From: Comamonadaceae bacterium UBA4962
Lineage (GTDB): Bacteria; Pseudomonadota; Gammaproteobacteria; Burkholderiales; Burkholderiaceae_C
Direction: 5' to 3'
DNA: 64,000 bases
NCBI GenBank assembly: GCA_002397315.1
Contig: DHAE01000011.1
Span: 3,616 to 67,615 of the forward strand
The notes below the pieces were generated by a model. The model was not told the origin of the DNA. It saw only the letters and a program-made list of their open reading frames with translations, and made no database searches. Shown one piece after another: positions 25,118-33,679 of the stretch; position 1 is the first letter of the stretch; the number at the start of each line of letters is the position of its first letter. The translations under genes were made by a program, and so were the position numbers.

Positions 25118-26761
25118 ATGGCAGTTATGTGGCCCAGGGCCCTCCCACAATGGGTGTTGCAGGATCCGAGAAGATCGGCTGAGTGTGAGGTCTACCGCAG
25201 ACTTGGCCAAGTGCTGGACGACTCTTGGTCGGTCTACTACTCCCGACCTTGGTGGGGCATCAGCCGCACCGGGGGAGAAATTGACGGTGAAGCTGACTTT
25301 GTCGTGGCGCATCCTGCCAGGGGCGTGCTCTTTCTGGAAGTGAAAGGAGGCCTCGTCAGCCACGACCCGAAGACGTCAAAATGGTTGTCAAGAGATCGCT
25401 TCGGAGTCAATCACGGCATCAAGGACCCTGTGCAGCAGGCGATGCGATCCAAGCACGAACTGCTGAAGAAATTTCGCACCGCTTCATCTTGGCCCTCGGA
25501 GCGCGTTCGACTCAGGCACGGGGTCATCCTTCCGGACTGCGAGCCGAAAGCAAAGGAGCGTGTTGGAGGCTATGAGCAGCAACTCTTCTGCTTTACGACA
25601 CAGCTTCGCGACCGCTTGGCCGGCTGGATTGCAGAGCGGCTCGCTTCGCATGCGGAAGACGGTCGAGACAACGAGGTAGGGCCAGGCGTCGCTGGTGTTG
25701 CCGTGATTGACAATACGATCGCTGCTCCAGTTAGATTGGTAGTGCCTCTGCATCGGGAGCTGTCGGCGGACATCGCGCAGCAGGACTCCCTACTCACGGG
25801 CGCTCAGATGCAGGCAGTTGTTTTCATCGATTCAATGCCCCGGGTTGTTGCAGAAGGAGGCGCAGGCACAGGTAAGACGGTTGTTGCCTGCGAGCTCGCT
25901 GCACGATATGCCCAGGTAGGTCGAAGCACCCTGTTGTGCTGTTTGAGTGAGGCATTGGCGGCAGCACTGCGCCGACGGATTGGTGATTGGCCAGGTCTGG
26001 TCGTCATGACATTAAAGGAGATGGGTGCTGCGGCGTCAGGGCGCAGACTTGACCGGTTCGGTGCCGTGATCGTCGACGAGGGCCAAGACGTCGCCTGGAC
26101 TGACTGGGAGATGGTCGAGTCGTGCGTCGCAGATGGAGGCCTGTTGCGCGTACTCTTTGACAGCAATCAGGCTGTATACCGCGCCCGCAGTGACCTCGAG
26201 ACCCGGCTGCAGGCTACGGGAATCTGCCTGCAACTGAACCTTCGCAACACCAAGCGCATCGCCGCAGTCACAGACCCGCTGTATCGGGGGCCGCTCATCA
26301 TCTGCGCCGGTACCGAAGGGCGTCATCCGCGGTTGTTCAACAGAAGCGCCTCCGAGGCCCAGGCCGCAGCTCTGGCACTGATACGCGACCTCTTGGAAAA
26401 CCACTCGATGGTGCCAGGGGACGTAACTCTGCTCGTGCCAGACAGCAAGGTGGCCACTGCTATGAGGTCGAAGTTGCTCACCGCCAGGTTGCGCGCGACC
26501 GATGCAGCTTCGGCTGCGCACGGTGCCGTGATAGTTGAAACCGTGGCGGCCTTTAAAGGGCTGGAGTCATTGGCGGTGGTTTTTCTTGCCGACAGACTCT
26601 GTGCGAATAACGCCGAACTTTCATATGTTGCAGTTTCGAGGGCAAGGGGGCTGCTGTTGGTGGTAGGGCCTGTTACCGATACCCAGCTGGGGCGTGCATT
26701 AATTGGGGGACATGCCGAGCTTGTCCCAGAAGGAAGGTCTCCAACTGCCCTATCGGGCTAG
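25118..26761 (+). CDS. NERD nuclease-like domain fused to UvrD-like helicase
   Basis: The 547-residue product has an N-terminal NERD domain (about residues 20-110). NERD is a restriction-endonuclease-like fold; the putative catalytic set is D60, E74 and K76 (GEADFVV, then LEVKGG). A UvrD-type ATPase follows, with Walker A GGAGTGKT (247-254), Walker B VDEGQD (319-324), NLRNTKRI motif IV and YVAVSRARG motif VI. The frame opens at a TTG at 25115, but the ATG at 25118 fits better with TGAGG at 25106-25110. It starts 9 nt after drmB. Position suggests it provides nuclease/helicase activity where DISARM usually has DrmC. Confidence 0.85.
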   Translation: MAVMWPRALPQWVLQDPRRSAECEVYRRLGQVLDDSWSVYYSRPWWGISRTGGEIDGEADFVVAHPARGVLFLEVKGGLVSHDPKTSKWLSRDRFGVNHGIKDPVQQAMRSKHELLKKFRTASSWPSERVRLRHGVILPDCEPKAKERVGGYEQQLFCFTTQLRDRLAGWIAERLASHAEDGRDNEVGPGVAGVAVIDNTIAAPVRLVVPLHRELSADIAQQDSLLTGAQMQAVVFIDSMPRVVAEGGAGTGKTVVACELAARYAQVGRSTLLCCLSEALAAALRRRIGDWPGLVVMTLKEMGAAASGRRLDRFGAVIVDEGQDVAWTDWEMVESCVADGGLLRVLFDSNQAVYRARSDLETRLQATGICLQLNLRNTKRIAAVTDPLYRGPLIICAGTEGRHPRLFNRSASEAQAAALALIRDLLENHSMVPGDVTLLVPDSKVATAMRSKLLTARLRATDAASAAHGAVIVETVAAFKGLESLAVVFLADRLCANNAELSYVAVSRARGLLLVVGPVTDTQLGRALIGGHAELVPEGRSPTALSG

Positions 26762-26918
26762 GGTACTGTTTGGTGTTGTTGGGGGCGGGCGACCAGTTTG
26801 GTTGGGCGGCTGAACTCTCGCCGAGGAATTCCAACAAAAATCCTGCGCGTGCAGTACCTCGTCTAATTCTTTGGTTGACAAAGCCAGACCACCCTAAATT
26901 CTTGATTGAGGAAATACC

Positions 26919-28409
26919 GTGACCACTGCGACTATGAAGATCCTGTACGGCCCGCCAGGGACCGGCAAGACGTGGCAAGCAGCACAGGAAGCTGTCAAAG
27001 CCATAGAGCCCCAACGCTATCAGGAGGCAAAAGATGCTGCGGATTCTTCCACCGCGCTCCGTAAGCTGCACGAGGCGCTTGTCAACGATGGCCGTATCGT
27101 CTGGGTCACATTTCATCCCAGTTACTCCTATGAGGACTTCGTGGAAGGCTTTCGGCCGTCCGTCGGAGCGAATGAGCAGCTCCTCTACACCGTGGTCGAT
27201 GGACCTTTCAAGGAAGTCTGCCGGCGAGCCACCCTCACCTCCGATCTCTCCGTAGGCGAGAAGCTGTTGGACGGCAACGGTAAGCCGACCATGGAAGTAG
27301 TGAACAAGAACACCGAGGGGTGGGTTGTCAAGGTGAGCACCAGCAGAGCCGATGCCGTCGCGGCAACAACCGAAAAGTTTGTTCCCCGCACAGTCATCGA
27401 AAGACTGATGGAGATGGGATTCCCGCCTCAGATTTTTTCCATTCCAGGCAAAGGTCTCACTGACCTCGCGAAGGTCGGCATCGAGCTCGATGATGATGAC
27501 GTGCCCGATCCTGAAGAGGGAGAGACGGATGCAAAGCGCAAGGGAGCCACGATCCGGAAGATCATCGCCGCTCGCACGGGCATGCTTTCCAGTTCTGACC
27601 TCAGTAACCAAGCACATTACGGTGCTGTTCTGCGGCGCCTTGTGGAACTGAAGGCCAGTGGAGGCCAGAAGGGCGGAGCGGTTGCAATGGTTATCGACGA
27701 GATCAACCGAGCGGAGCCATCCAAGGTCTTCGGCGAGCTCATCACACTGCTCGAGTTGGACAAACGCGAAGGCATGCCGGACGAACGATCAGTATGGCTT
27801 CCCTATTCCAAGAAGCCCTTCTCGGTTCCATCCAACGTCTCTGTTATCGGAACGATGAATACGGTCGACAGGTCGCTCACAGCGCTCGATTTCGCAATGC
27901 GGCGACGCTTTACATTCGAGCTCGTCGCGGCCGATCCGGAATTGGTGCCTAAGGAATGGGGCGGTGTGGATCTGCAGTCGTTTCTCAAGCGCATCAACTC
28001 ACGCGTCAGCATCCTGCTTGGAAGCGGCCACGAATTCGGCCACGCCTTCCTGATGACACGCCGCCTTGAATCCATACAGACAAGTCACGGCTGGACTGAA
28101 GCGGATGCAAAGCTGCGGTGTGTGGCCTACGTGATGAGGACGAGCATTGTCCCGACCCTTACTGAGTACTTCCATGACGACTGGGACAAGATACGCGCTG
28201 TCGCCGGTGAGACCAAGGATGAGCAAGCGGCGCTTTCGCTGTTCGAGAAGCCTCCAGCCGATGCCCAGTTCTTCGCCAGACTGCCGGATCAATACGAGTT
28301 CTCCGAATCAAACTGGGGCGTCCCGTCCGACTGGTGGAATCCTGAGAGTGTGAAATGGGACGCCGAGCGCTTCCTTCGTTTTGCGCGCGCCCTGGCCAAC
28401 GGCCAGTGA
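26919..28409 (+). CDS. mcrB: McrB-like AAA+ GTPase subunit
   Basis: This 496-residue protein begins almost directly with the AAA+ core. Walker A GPPGTGKT is at residues 11-18, Walker B MVIDEINRAE around 257-266, and the McrB signature MNTVDRS follows. McrB forms GTP-driven rings that translocate DNA with the nuclease McrC. The usual N-terminal DNA-recognition domain is missing, so target recognition must come from elsewhere or from an atypical internal part. A GTG start is chosen because GAGGA lies at 26908-26912; an ATG at 26934 is an alternative but would remove part of the strand before the P-loop. A 157-nt gap separates it from the NERD-helicase gene. Confidence 0.88.
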   Translation: MTTATMKILYGPPGTGKTWQAAQEAVKAIEPQRYQEAKDAADSSTALRKLHEALVNDGRIVWVTFHPSYSYEDFVEGFRPSVGANEQLLYTVVDGPFKEVCRRATLTSDLSVGEKLLDGNGKPTMEVVNKNTEGWVVKVSTSRADAVAATTEKFVPRTVIERLMEMGFPPQIFSIPGKGLTDLAKVGIELDDDDVPDPEEGETDAKRKGATIRKIIAARTGMLSSSDLSNQAHYGAVLRRLVELKASGGQKGGAVAMVIDEINRAEPSKVFGELITLLELDKREGMPDERSVWLPYSKKPFSVPSNVSVIGTMNTVDRSLTALDFAMRRRFTFELVAADPELVPKEWGGVDLQSFLKRINSRVSILLGSGHEFGHAFLMTRRLESIQTSHGWTEADAKLRCVAYVMRTSIVPTLTEYFHDDWDKIRAVAGETKDEQAALSLFEKPPADAQFFARLPDQYEFSESNWGVPSDWWNPESVKWDAERFLRFARALANGQ

Positions 28410-28421
28410 GGTTGATTGGTG

Positions 28422-29693
28422 ATGCGGATACTCACAACATGGGAGGGCATGCCGGTCCCGCTTCCGGAGGGCCCGGAACGCCGGGCGCTTGCCGACCGAA
28501 TTCTGCGGAGAACAGAGAGCGGCCCATCACCTGCCTTCCGTTGGAAGCGAGGGACGCTCTATGCAGGAGAGATGGCAGGGTGCATCCAGGTCGGGGATTT
28601 GCGCATCAATGTGCTGCCCAAGACCGATACCCCGGATGAGAACGGCGGCGGACAATTCCTGCTCAATCTTCTCCGCTACGCGGGTTACCTGAAGCGGACC
28701 CACATTGCCGGTTCTGCAGATGTTCAGACGTCCATGCGGGACCCTCTGGAGGCGGTCATCTCTGAAGTGGCTGCAGAGATGACGCAGGGACTCTTGGGGG
28801 GAATTCCGAAGAGATACGAACTGCGCCAGGAAAACTCGCTTTCGCCCCGGGGGCGCATCGACTTCGGCCTGCTGTCCCGACTTCTTCCGGGCCGTGCTAA
28901 TCTGCCGATCAGCCACTCGCCTCTGTCAGTGGACAACGTCCTTGCTCAATGCATCAAGGCATTGGCCATCGTCTTGCAGCGGATCACGCGAAGCGAGAAG
29001 AGCCGCCAGGCATTTGCCGCCGTCCTGCTGCAGCTCGCCAGCGTGCGATCGATCCGACCGACGATCGCGATGATCGATGGGATATCACTGTCGCGCTACG
29101 AAACGCATTGGACACGTTCGTTGGCAATTGCCAGGTTGGTCCTGGCCGGCAACGCTCCTGATCCGACCCACTCGGGCAGGTCGGCTGCCTTTTCGATACT
29201 GTTTCCCCTGCATCACCTTTTTGAGCGCTCCTTGCGGAGGCTCATCTCTGAGGCGATGGAAGGCAGTGGTACCACCATGGATCACAAAGGTGAGCCACTC
29301 CATCTCTACGAAGATCCCGAAACAAGCCAAGGGATTCTCCGGCTCAGGCCGGACTATCTTTTCACGAAGGAAGGCGAATGTATCGCGGTCGCGGATGCCA
29401 AATGGAAACGGGCAACTGAAGACGGCAAAGCAAATGGCATTGATCGAGAGGACCTGTACCAGATCCATGCCTACCTGACCCGCTTCAACGTCCAGCGGGC
29501 AGTGATCCTCTTGCCTACAGCCCCTTGGATGGGAGCAGGCTGGAAGAAGACCATCAAAGTCATGGGCGGTCCGCAGACCGTCACCCTCCTGAGCACCGAC
29601 ATCATCGGTCTGATCGACCACACAGCGGCCATCCGCGAGCCGGCCCGCGCAGTATTTAGGAAAGATCTGGTGGAGTTGATTCAGACGACTTAA
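28422..29693 (+). CDS. mcrC: McrC-like endonuclease subunit
   Basis: The 423-residue product matches McrC. The PD-(D/E)XK active site is visible as RPDYLF (D311), then ADAKWK (D325, K327). The N-terminal half carries YAGEMAGCIQVGDLRINVLPK, as in other McrC proteins. It starts 12 nt after mcrB, and GTG at 28419 is also possible. McrC cleaves DNA after McrB translocation, classically near modified cytosines. The 3' end overlaps the convergent vsr gene by 38 nt. Confidence 0.88.
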   Translation: MRILTTWEGMPVPLPEGPERRALADRILRRTESGPSPAFRWKRGTLYAGEMAGCIQVGDLRINVLPKTDTPDENGGGQFLLNLLRYAGYLKRTHIAGSADVQTSMRDPLEAVISEVAAEMTQGLLGGIPKRYELRQENSLSPRGRIDFGLLSRLLPGRANLPISHSPLSVDNVLAQCIKALAIVLQRITRSEKSRQAFAAVLLQLASVRSIRPTIAMIDGISLSRYETHWTRSLAIARLVLAGNAPDPTHSGRSAAFSILFPLHHLFERSLRRLISEAMEGSGTTMDHKGEPLHLYEDPETSQGILRLRPDYLFTKEGECIAVADAKWKRATEDGKANGIDREDLYQIHAYLTRFNVQRAVILLPTAPWMGAGWKKTIKVMGGPQTVTLLSTDIIGLIDHTAAIREPARAVFRKDLVELIQTT

Positions 29694-30279
29694 GTCTGCG
29701 GGACCGAACACGTCTCTCACGGATCTCGATCCGGGAGACAGCAGGATCTGTGAGGCTTTCAATTCGCCAGCTCTCAAGGATGCATCCAGCCGGGGAGTCG
29801 ATCGGTTCTACCCGGACAACCATGTCCCGATCAGGAACTAGGTTCAGAGCGTGATCCCGCTGTCGACATGCGACACGGATCGCTTCGACCGTCCGATCGA
29901 GGTCTTCCGCGAGTTCGTGCTCCCAGACACGGATAACGTGCCATCCACTGGACCGAAGGAGCACGGTCTGCCGTCGATCACGATCGGTGTTCACTGCCAG
30001 TTTCAGTGCCCAAAACTCTTCCTTGGTCCTCGGCCGTACATAGTGCAGTGGACATCCATGCCAAAAGCAGCCGTCAACGAAGACGACAAGTCTGGCCCAT
30101 GGGAATGTCAGGTCCGGTCTTGCGCCTTCCACCCTCATGCCAAGCCTGTAGCGCAGACCGGCTTGCCAGAGCGCCCGCCGCAGCGCGACTTCGGGACCGG
30201 TGTCCCTTCCCCTGATCCGCGCCATGTTGGCGCTCCGGACGGCCGCGTCAACGTCGATGACAGCATCCGCCGTGCCCAT
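29656..30279 (-). CDS. vsr: Vsr-type (very short patch repair-like) endonuclease
   Basis: The 207-residue product contains the Vsr core, with MARIRGRDTGPEVALRRALW, RPDLTFPWARLVVFVDGCFW and HGCPLHYVRPRTKEEFW. Vsr nicks DNA 5' of T:G mismatches made by deamination of 5-methylcytosine. It follows the methyltransferase gene by 2 nt, the usual Dcm-Vsr coupling, and would limit C-to-T mutation at methylated sites. A C-terminal extension of about 60 residues beyond the Vsr core is of unknown role. It overlaps mcrC tail to tail. Confidence 0.9.
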   Translation of the reverse strand: MGTADAVIDVDAAVRSANMARIRGRDTGPEVALRRALWQAGLRYRLGMRVEGARPDLTFPWARLVVFVDGCFWHGCPLHYVRPRTKEEFWALKLAVNTDRDRRQTVLLRSSGWHVIRVWEHELAEDLDRTVEAIRVACRQRDHALNLVPDRDMVVRVEPIDSPAGCILESWRIESLTDPAVSRIEIRERRVRSRRLKSSESTPPDLS

Positions 30280-30281
30280 GC

Positions 30282-32669
30282 TCAGCCGGCCATGGGGAGC
30301 TGTCGAGGTGCTCTTCTATCGACGCGGGCCGTTTCGACCAGAGCCAGCACCTGGGCAACACGTTCAGCGAACTGGAGGCTCAGCAGGGGCGGAACGGCAT
30401 TGCCCACCACCCTGAAACCATCCACTAGACCAACACTGCCGAATCTGTAGTCGTCCGGAAAGGACTGGATGCGAGCAGCCTCGCGAACGGAAAGCGTACG
30501 CGGTACAAAAGGGTGCACAAAGGCGTATGTGTCCTTCGCCATATGGCTGACAATGGTCTTCGACGGTTGTGCAGGATCCATGCGGGACAACCAGTCTCCG
30601 TGGGCTCCATCACGTTTCTGCAGGTAGTTCTCGGTCAGCAGATGGTGCTGGAGTTCACCGGGTTGGGCGGGGATCGCCTCCAGCAGCAGACGCAGGCTGA
30701 GCGAGCCGTCCACGGCCTTGCACAGCCCGGCCACTTCGTTCGGGTTGAATCCGAACCGCTTCGCGAGCTGCGGCGAATCCTCCAGCATTGCCTTCAGCCC
30801 CGAAAGCACAGACGCCATGCGCTCCAGTGTTGGCGCCCCATCACAACGATAGTCCATCCATCGCTTGCCAGGCCCCATCAGCTTGAAAAATTCCTGATCG
30901 TCTGCTCGCGGAGGTCTGGCGATATGGGCGTCAGCGACATCACCTCTGAACGCCCAGTTCCGGTACACATCCCCAGCCGTATCCGATGCCCGCAACGGGG
31001 CGGCACGGGAGCTTTGCGCCGTGGGCACCACAGCTGCCGAATCCTTTGCATTGAACGACGGCGACGGCAGTCCCTCCAATGCGACCTGCAAGGGCACCTC
31101 CTCCCGATGCTGGAGTGTCAGGCACCACGTGGCTGCATCAATACCATTCAGCGGGCCGCTGCAGTCCCCTCGCACACCAGCCATCACGAAACGCTCGCGG
31201 CCCTGAGGCACCGCATGCTCGGATGCTATCGCGATCCTCCTGGCCACGGCGTAGCCGAGTCCATCGTGTGAGACCTCCTTGATCGCTTCGGCAAGAATGT
31301 CCGCTGCATCGAACTCGATGCCTTCAGACCTCACAACCGCCTGAAAGTGTCTGACGTTCTCGAAGAGAAATATGTCGGGTGCAAGAGCTGAAACGAACAG
31401 CACGTACTGGTGCATGAGTTGGTTGCGGCTGTCCACCGAATCTTCATCCTCATGAACATGGACGCCTTGCTCTTTGAGGCTGCGGATCTTGCCGCGTCCT
31501 ATGCGGCTGAATCCCTGGCAGGGTGGCCCACCCAGCAGAACTGACACCCGGCGTCCATCGCGATAGAGTTCCCGCAGACTCCCTTCCACCTCTGCGTTCT
31601 CAAAAAAGCTTCGACGGACAGCCTCGCGTGAAGCGCGCCAGTTGAGCCAAAGCGACTTGACCTTCCGCATCACCGGCGTTTCCATGAAGACGCGGAACCG
31701 CCCTATCCGGTCGGCGGCTGACGCGAGCTGCCCACGCCCGGAACCCTCAGCCCGCTCCATGAGTTTGGCAAGTTCTGAATCCCAGAGCCGACGCGCCGAA
31801 GCTCGACATGCACGTGTGATACGGTCCTCTATGTCGAGAGACAGTTGCTGCGCCCCTTCGTCCACAACACCATCGGCATGCCAGATCAATGGGCCGAACC
31901 GAGGGAATGCCACACCGGTTGCCGGCAGCTTCGTTGCATTGTGGAAACCGACAACGGAGGTCTGGCCCAAGACATCCGAGCCCAGCTGCTTCAATGCAGC
32001 AACATAGATGGCATCTCCACGCAGCGTCGCAAGGTCCTGCAGAAAGCCGGCATCCAAAGCCTGCAGTGTCTTCCTCAGGCTGTCCATACCTCCTATTCCG
32101 AGGTGCCCCAGCCGCTCAAGAAGCGCCCTATCTCCAGTCGATCGGGCAAGGTGGTCCAGATAGAACCCTCGAACCTCGGATTCGTTAAGGAAATCGGTAA
32201 TGTCGCTCCTGCGTGCCACGGGCAACTCGCCCTGAGTCGGATGGTTGTCATTGAACACCCGGACCATCGCCTCTTCGATATCGAGAGCCATGGCAACCCT
32301 GAACACTCCCTGCTCCCGGAATCGCTCGAAGCCGAGCGACATGCCGCCGCAACCACAGAAGAGATCAACCACATGGCGCGGCCGCTCCGGGACGAGAGCA
32401 GGCCAGTTGAAGTCCATCAGTGGTGACATGGGCCGTGCGGCAATCAGTTGAGCGGCTTGCCCGTCAGTTGATGGCGGAACTGCTGGCTTGGACTGTCCAT
32501 CCAGCCATAGACGATATTTGGCAAGCGAGTCGCTACGGACATAGGCGCCAGCCAGGTGGCGTTCAAGGGCAACAAGACCGACCCCAATCTGCCTGGCAGC
32601 GTCCACCGGATTGATACCCGAGGACAACATGCGGCTCTGGACCTGGATCAGTACTGGATCAATTTGCAT
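30282..32669 (-). CDS. DNA (cytosine-5) methyltransferase with large insert
   Basis: The 795-residue product is a C5-cytosine methyltransferase. Motif I is VDLFCGCGGMSLGFER near residue 102, the catalytic motif IV PPCQGFSRIG has C384, motif VI is ENVRHF and motif X is VVGNAVPPLLS near the C-terminus. Roughly 280 residues separate motifs I and IV, compared with about 60 in small enzymes such as M.HhaI. The first 60 residues resemble a helix-turn-helix (VDAARQIGVGLVALERHLAG). It is probably the modification partner of the defence block, comparable in role to DrmMII of class 2 DISARM; the recognition site is unknown. Confidence 0.9.
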   Translation of the reverse strand: MQIDPVLIQVQSRMLSSGINPVDAARQIGVGLVALERHLAGAYVRSDSLAKYRLWLDGQSKPAVPPSTDGQAAQLIAARPMSPLMDFNWPALVPERPRHVVDLFCGCGGMSLGFERFREQGVFRVAMALDIEEAMVRVFNDNHPTQGELPVARRSDITDFLNESEVRGFYLDHLARSTGDRALLERLGHLGIGGMDSLRKTLQALDAGFLQDLATLRGDAIYVAALKQLGSDVLGQTSVVGFHNATKLPATGVAFPRFGPLIWHADGVVDEGAQQLSLDIEDRITRACRASARRLWDSELAKLMERAEGSGRGQLASAADRIGRFRVFMETPVMRKVKSLWLNWRASREAVRRSFFENAEVEGSLRELYRDGRRVSVLLGGPPCQGFSRIGRGKIRSLKEQGVHVHEDEDSVDSRNQLMHQYVLFVSALAPDIFLFENVRHFQAVVRSEGIEFDAADILAEAIKEVSHDGLGYAVARRIAIASEHAVPQGRERFVMAGVRGDCSGPLNGIDAATWCLTLQHREEVPLQVALEGLPSPSFNAKDSAAVVPTAQSSRAAPLRASDTAGDVYRNWAFRGDVADAHIARPPRADDQEFFKLMGPGKRWMDYRCDGAPTLERMASVLSGLKAMLEDSPQLAKRFGFNPNEVAGLCKAVDGSLSLRLLLEAIPAQPGELQHHLLTENYLQKRDGAHGDWLSRMDPAQPSKTIVSHMAKDTYAFVHPFVPRTLSVREAARIQSFPDDYRFGSVGLVDGFRVVGNAVPPLLSLQFAERVAQVLALVETARVDRRAPRQLPMAG

Positions 32670-32778
32670 GGGATCCGCTCATGGGAAACATGTCCGGCGC
32701 TCATGACGCAGGACGAAGGTGAAGTACTCATCAGGGGACTGGAACGCCTAGAGGGCGAAAGATCAAGGTCGACCGTCA

Positions 32779-32985
32779 TCACGTACGTTCCTGCTCAAGC
32801 ATTCGGTAGATGGCCAGGTTGATGACGGCAGCACGACTCTGGCCCATCATCCGAGCAAGTCGATCTACTCTTGCAAGCATGTCCGGTGTCATCGTGTGTG
32901 AGATCTGAAGGCGGTCACCCTTTCGGACACCTTGCCTTTCACCTGACACCGATGGACGACCGCGTGTCGCCTTGGCTGGAGTCAC
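32779..32985 (-). CDS. Ribbon-helix-helix regulator
   Basis: This 68-residue protein has a ribbon-helix-helix pattern in its second half (RLQISHTMTPDMLARVDRLA, then RMMGQSRAAVINLAIYRMLE). RHH proteins are small dimeric repressors. It lies upstream of and in the same direction as the methyltransferase gene (109-nt gap), so it could control the defence genes. A 14-bp perfect palindrome starts 14 nt upstream of its ATG and is a likely operator. Confidence 0.72.
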   Translation of the reverse strand: MTPAKATRGRPSVSGERQGVRKGDRLQISHTMTPDMLARVDRLARMMGQSRAAVINLAIYRMLEQERT

Positions 32986-32998
32986 AGGGATGATGGTT

Positions 32999-33012
32999 GA
33001 TTAATATTAATC
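32999..33012. promoter_or_regulatory. Palindromic operator upstream of the RHH gene
   Basis: GATTAATATTAATC is a perfect 14-bp palindrome, strongly AT-rich in a GC-rich setting, centred 20 nt upstream of the RHH start codon. Size and position suit an RHH dimer autoregulatory site. Confidence 0.5.
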
Positions 33013-33679
33013 CGATATTACTTCAATCTGTGGTGGCTGGAGACGATCACTTTCTCAACGGATCGTCTCCGGTGTCTGGAGCCGGCTATCGCACTGGGAC
33101 ATCCATAGGACGCAACCTCTCGGCGTCCCTCCGCCGGGCTCTCGAGCTGCGCCCCGCGCTTCGTGCCAAATCGCGGTCAGCCGGCTTTGATCCCCTGACG
33201 CCTCTCCGGCCCCGTGTGAATTCACAGGGCCTGCGCGCTGCGCTTACCCCCAGGGGATCAGCCATGCGGCCCATCCCCGACGCGCTGCGCTTGGCGCCCC
33301 TGCAAGCCCGCCGACTAGGCTGCGCCTGATCGGCCTTCGCGCTTTGCTTGCGTGTTGCCGGCGCAGACATCGACCGTTGCCGCGCTCACCGTCTTCCCTG
33401 AGCCCATCCCTTGTCCGCGAACTGTAGCCTGCGGCCAGGGGCCGTCAGGGGCGCCGGGCCATGTCCTCGCTGCGCTGCAGGCCGTCCCACATCCGGCGCT
33501 TGTCTCCTTGACGGCCCCCGTCCACTACCTCCCTTTCGTCGCGGGCGATGAACTCAGGAAAGACGGTGGCAACGAGGCCGACTTGGTTCTTTGCGCCGAC
33601 CCCACCGGAAACCCGAAGAGGGCTCTGAATCTAGGACTCCGGTGAGGCTTTTCCAAGAGCCAACTTCATTGGAGAAGAC
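33013..33679. other. GC-rich island spacer without a supported gene
   Basis: I see no convincing gene here. Open frames on both strands are rich in Arg/Pro/Ala and look like by-products of GC bias. A perfect 10-bp inverted repeat (GGAGACGATC at 33039-33048, GATCGTCTCC at 33061-33070, 12-nt loop) lies at its left end without a T-run. This kind of non-coding block commonly precedes the DUF932 gene in integrative elements, which fits the DUF932 remnant that follows. Confidence 0.5.

Noticed and set aside
32556..32822. 88-residue forward frame overlapping the methyltransferase start
   Set aside because: Most of it is antisense to the methyltransferase and RHH genes, and no ribosome-binding site or domain is seen.
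32997..33370. Arg-rich frames on both strands in the spacer
   Set aside because: Composition looks like GC bias and no motif is present.
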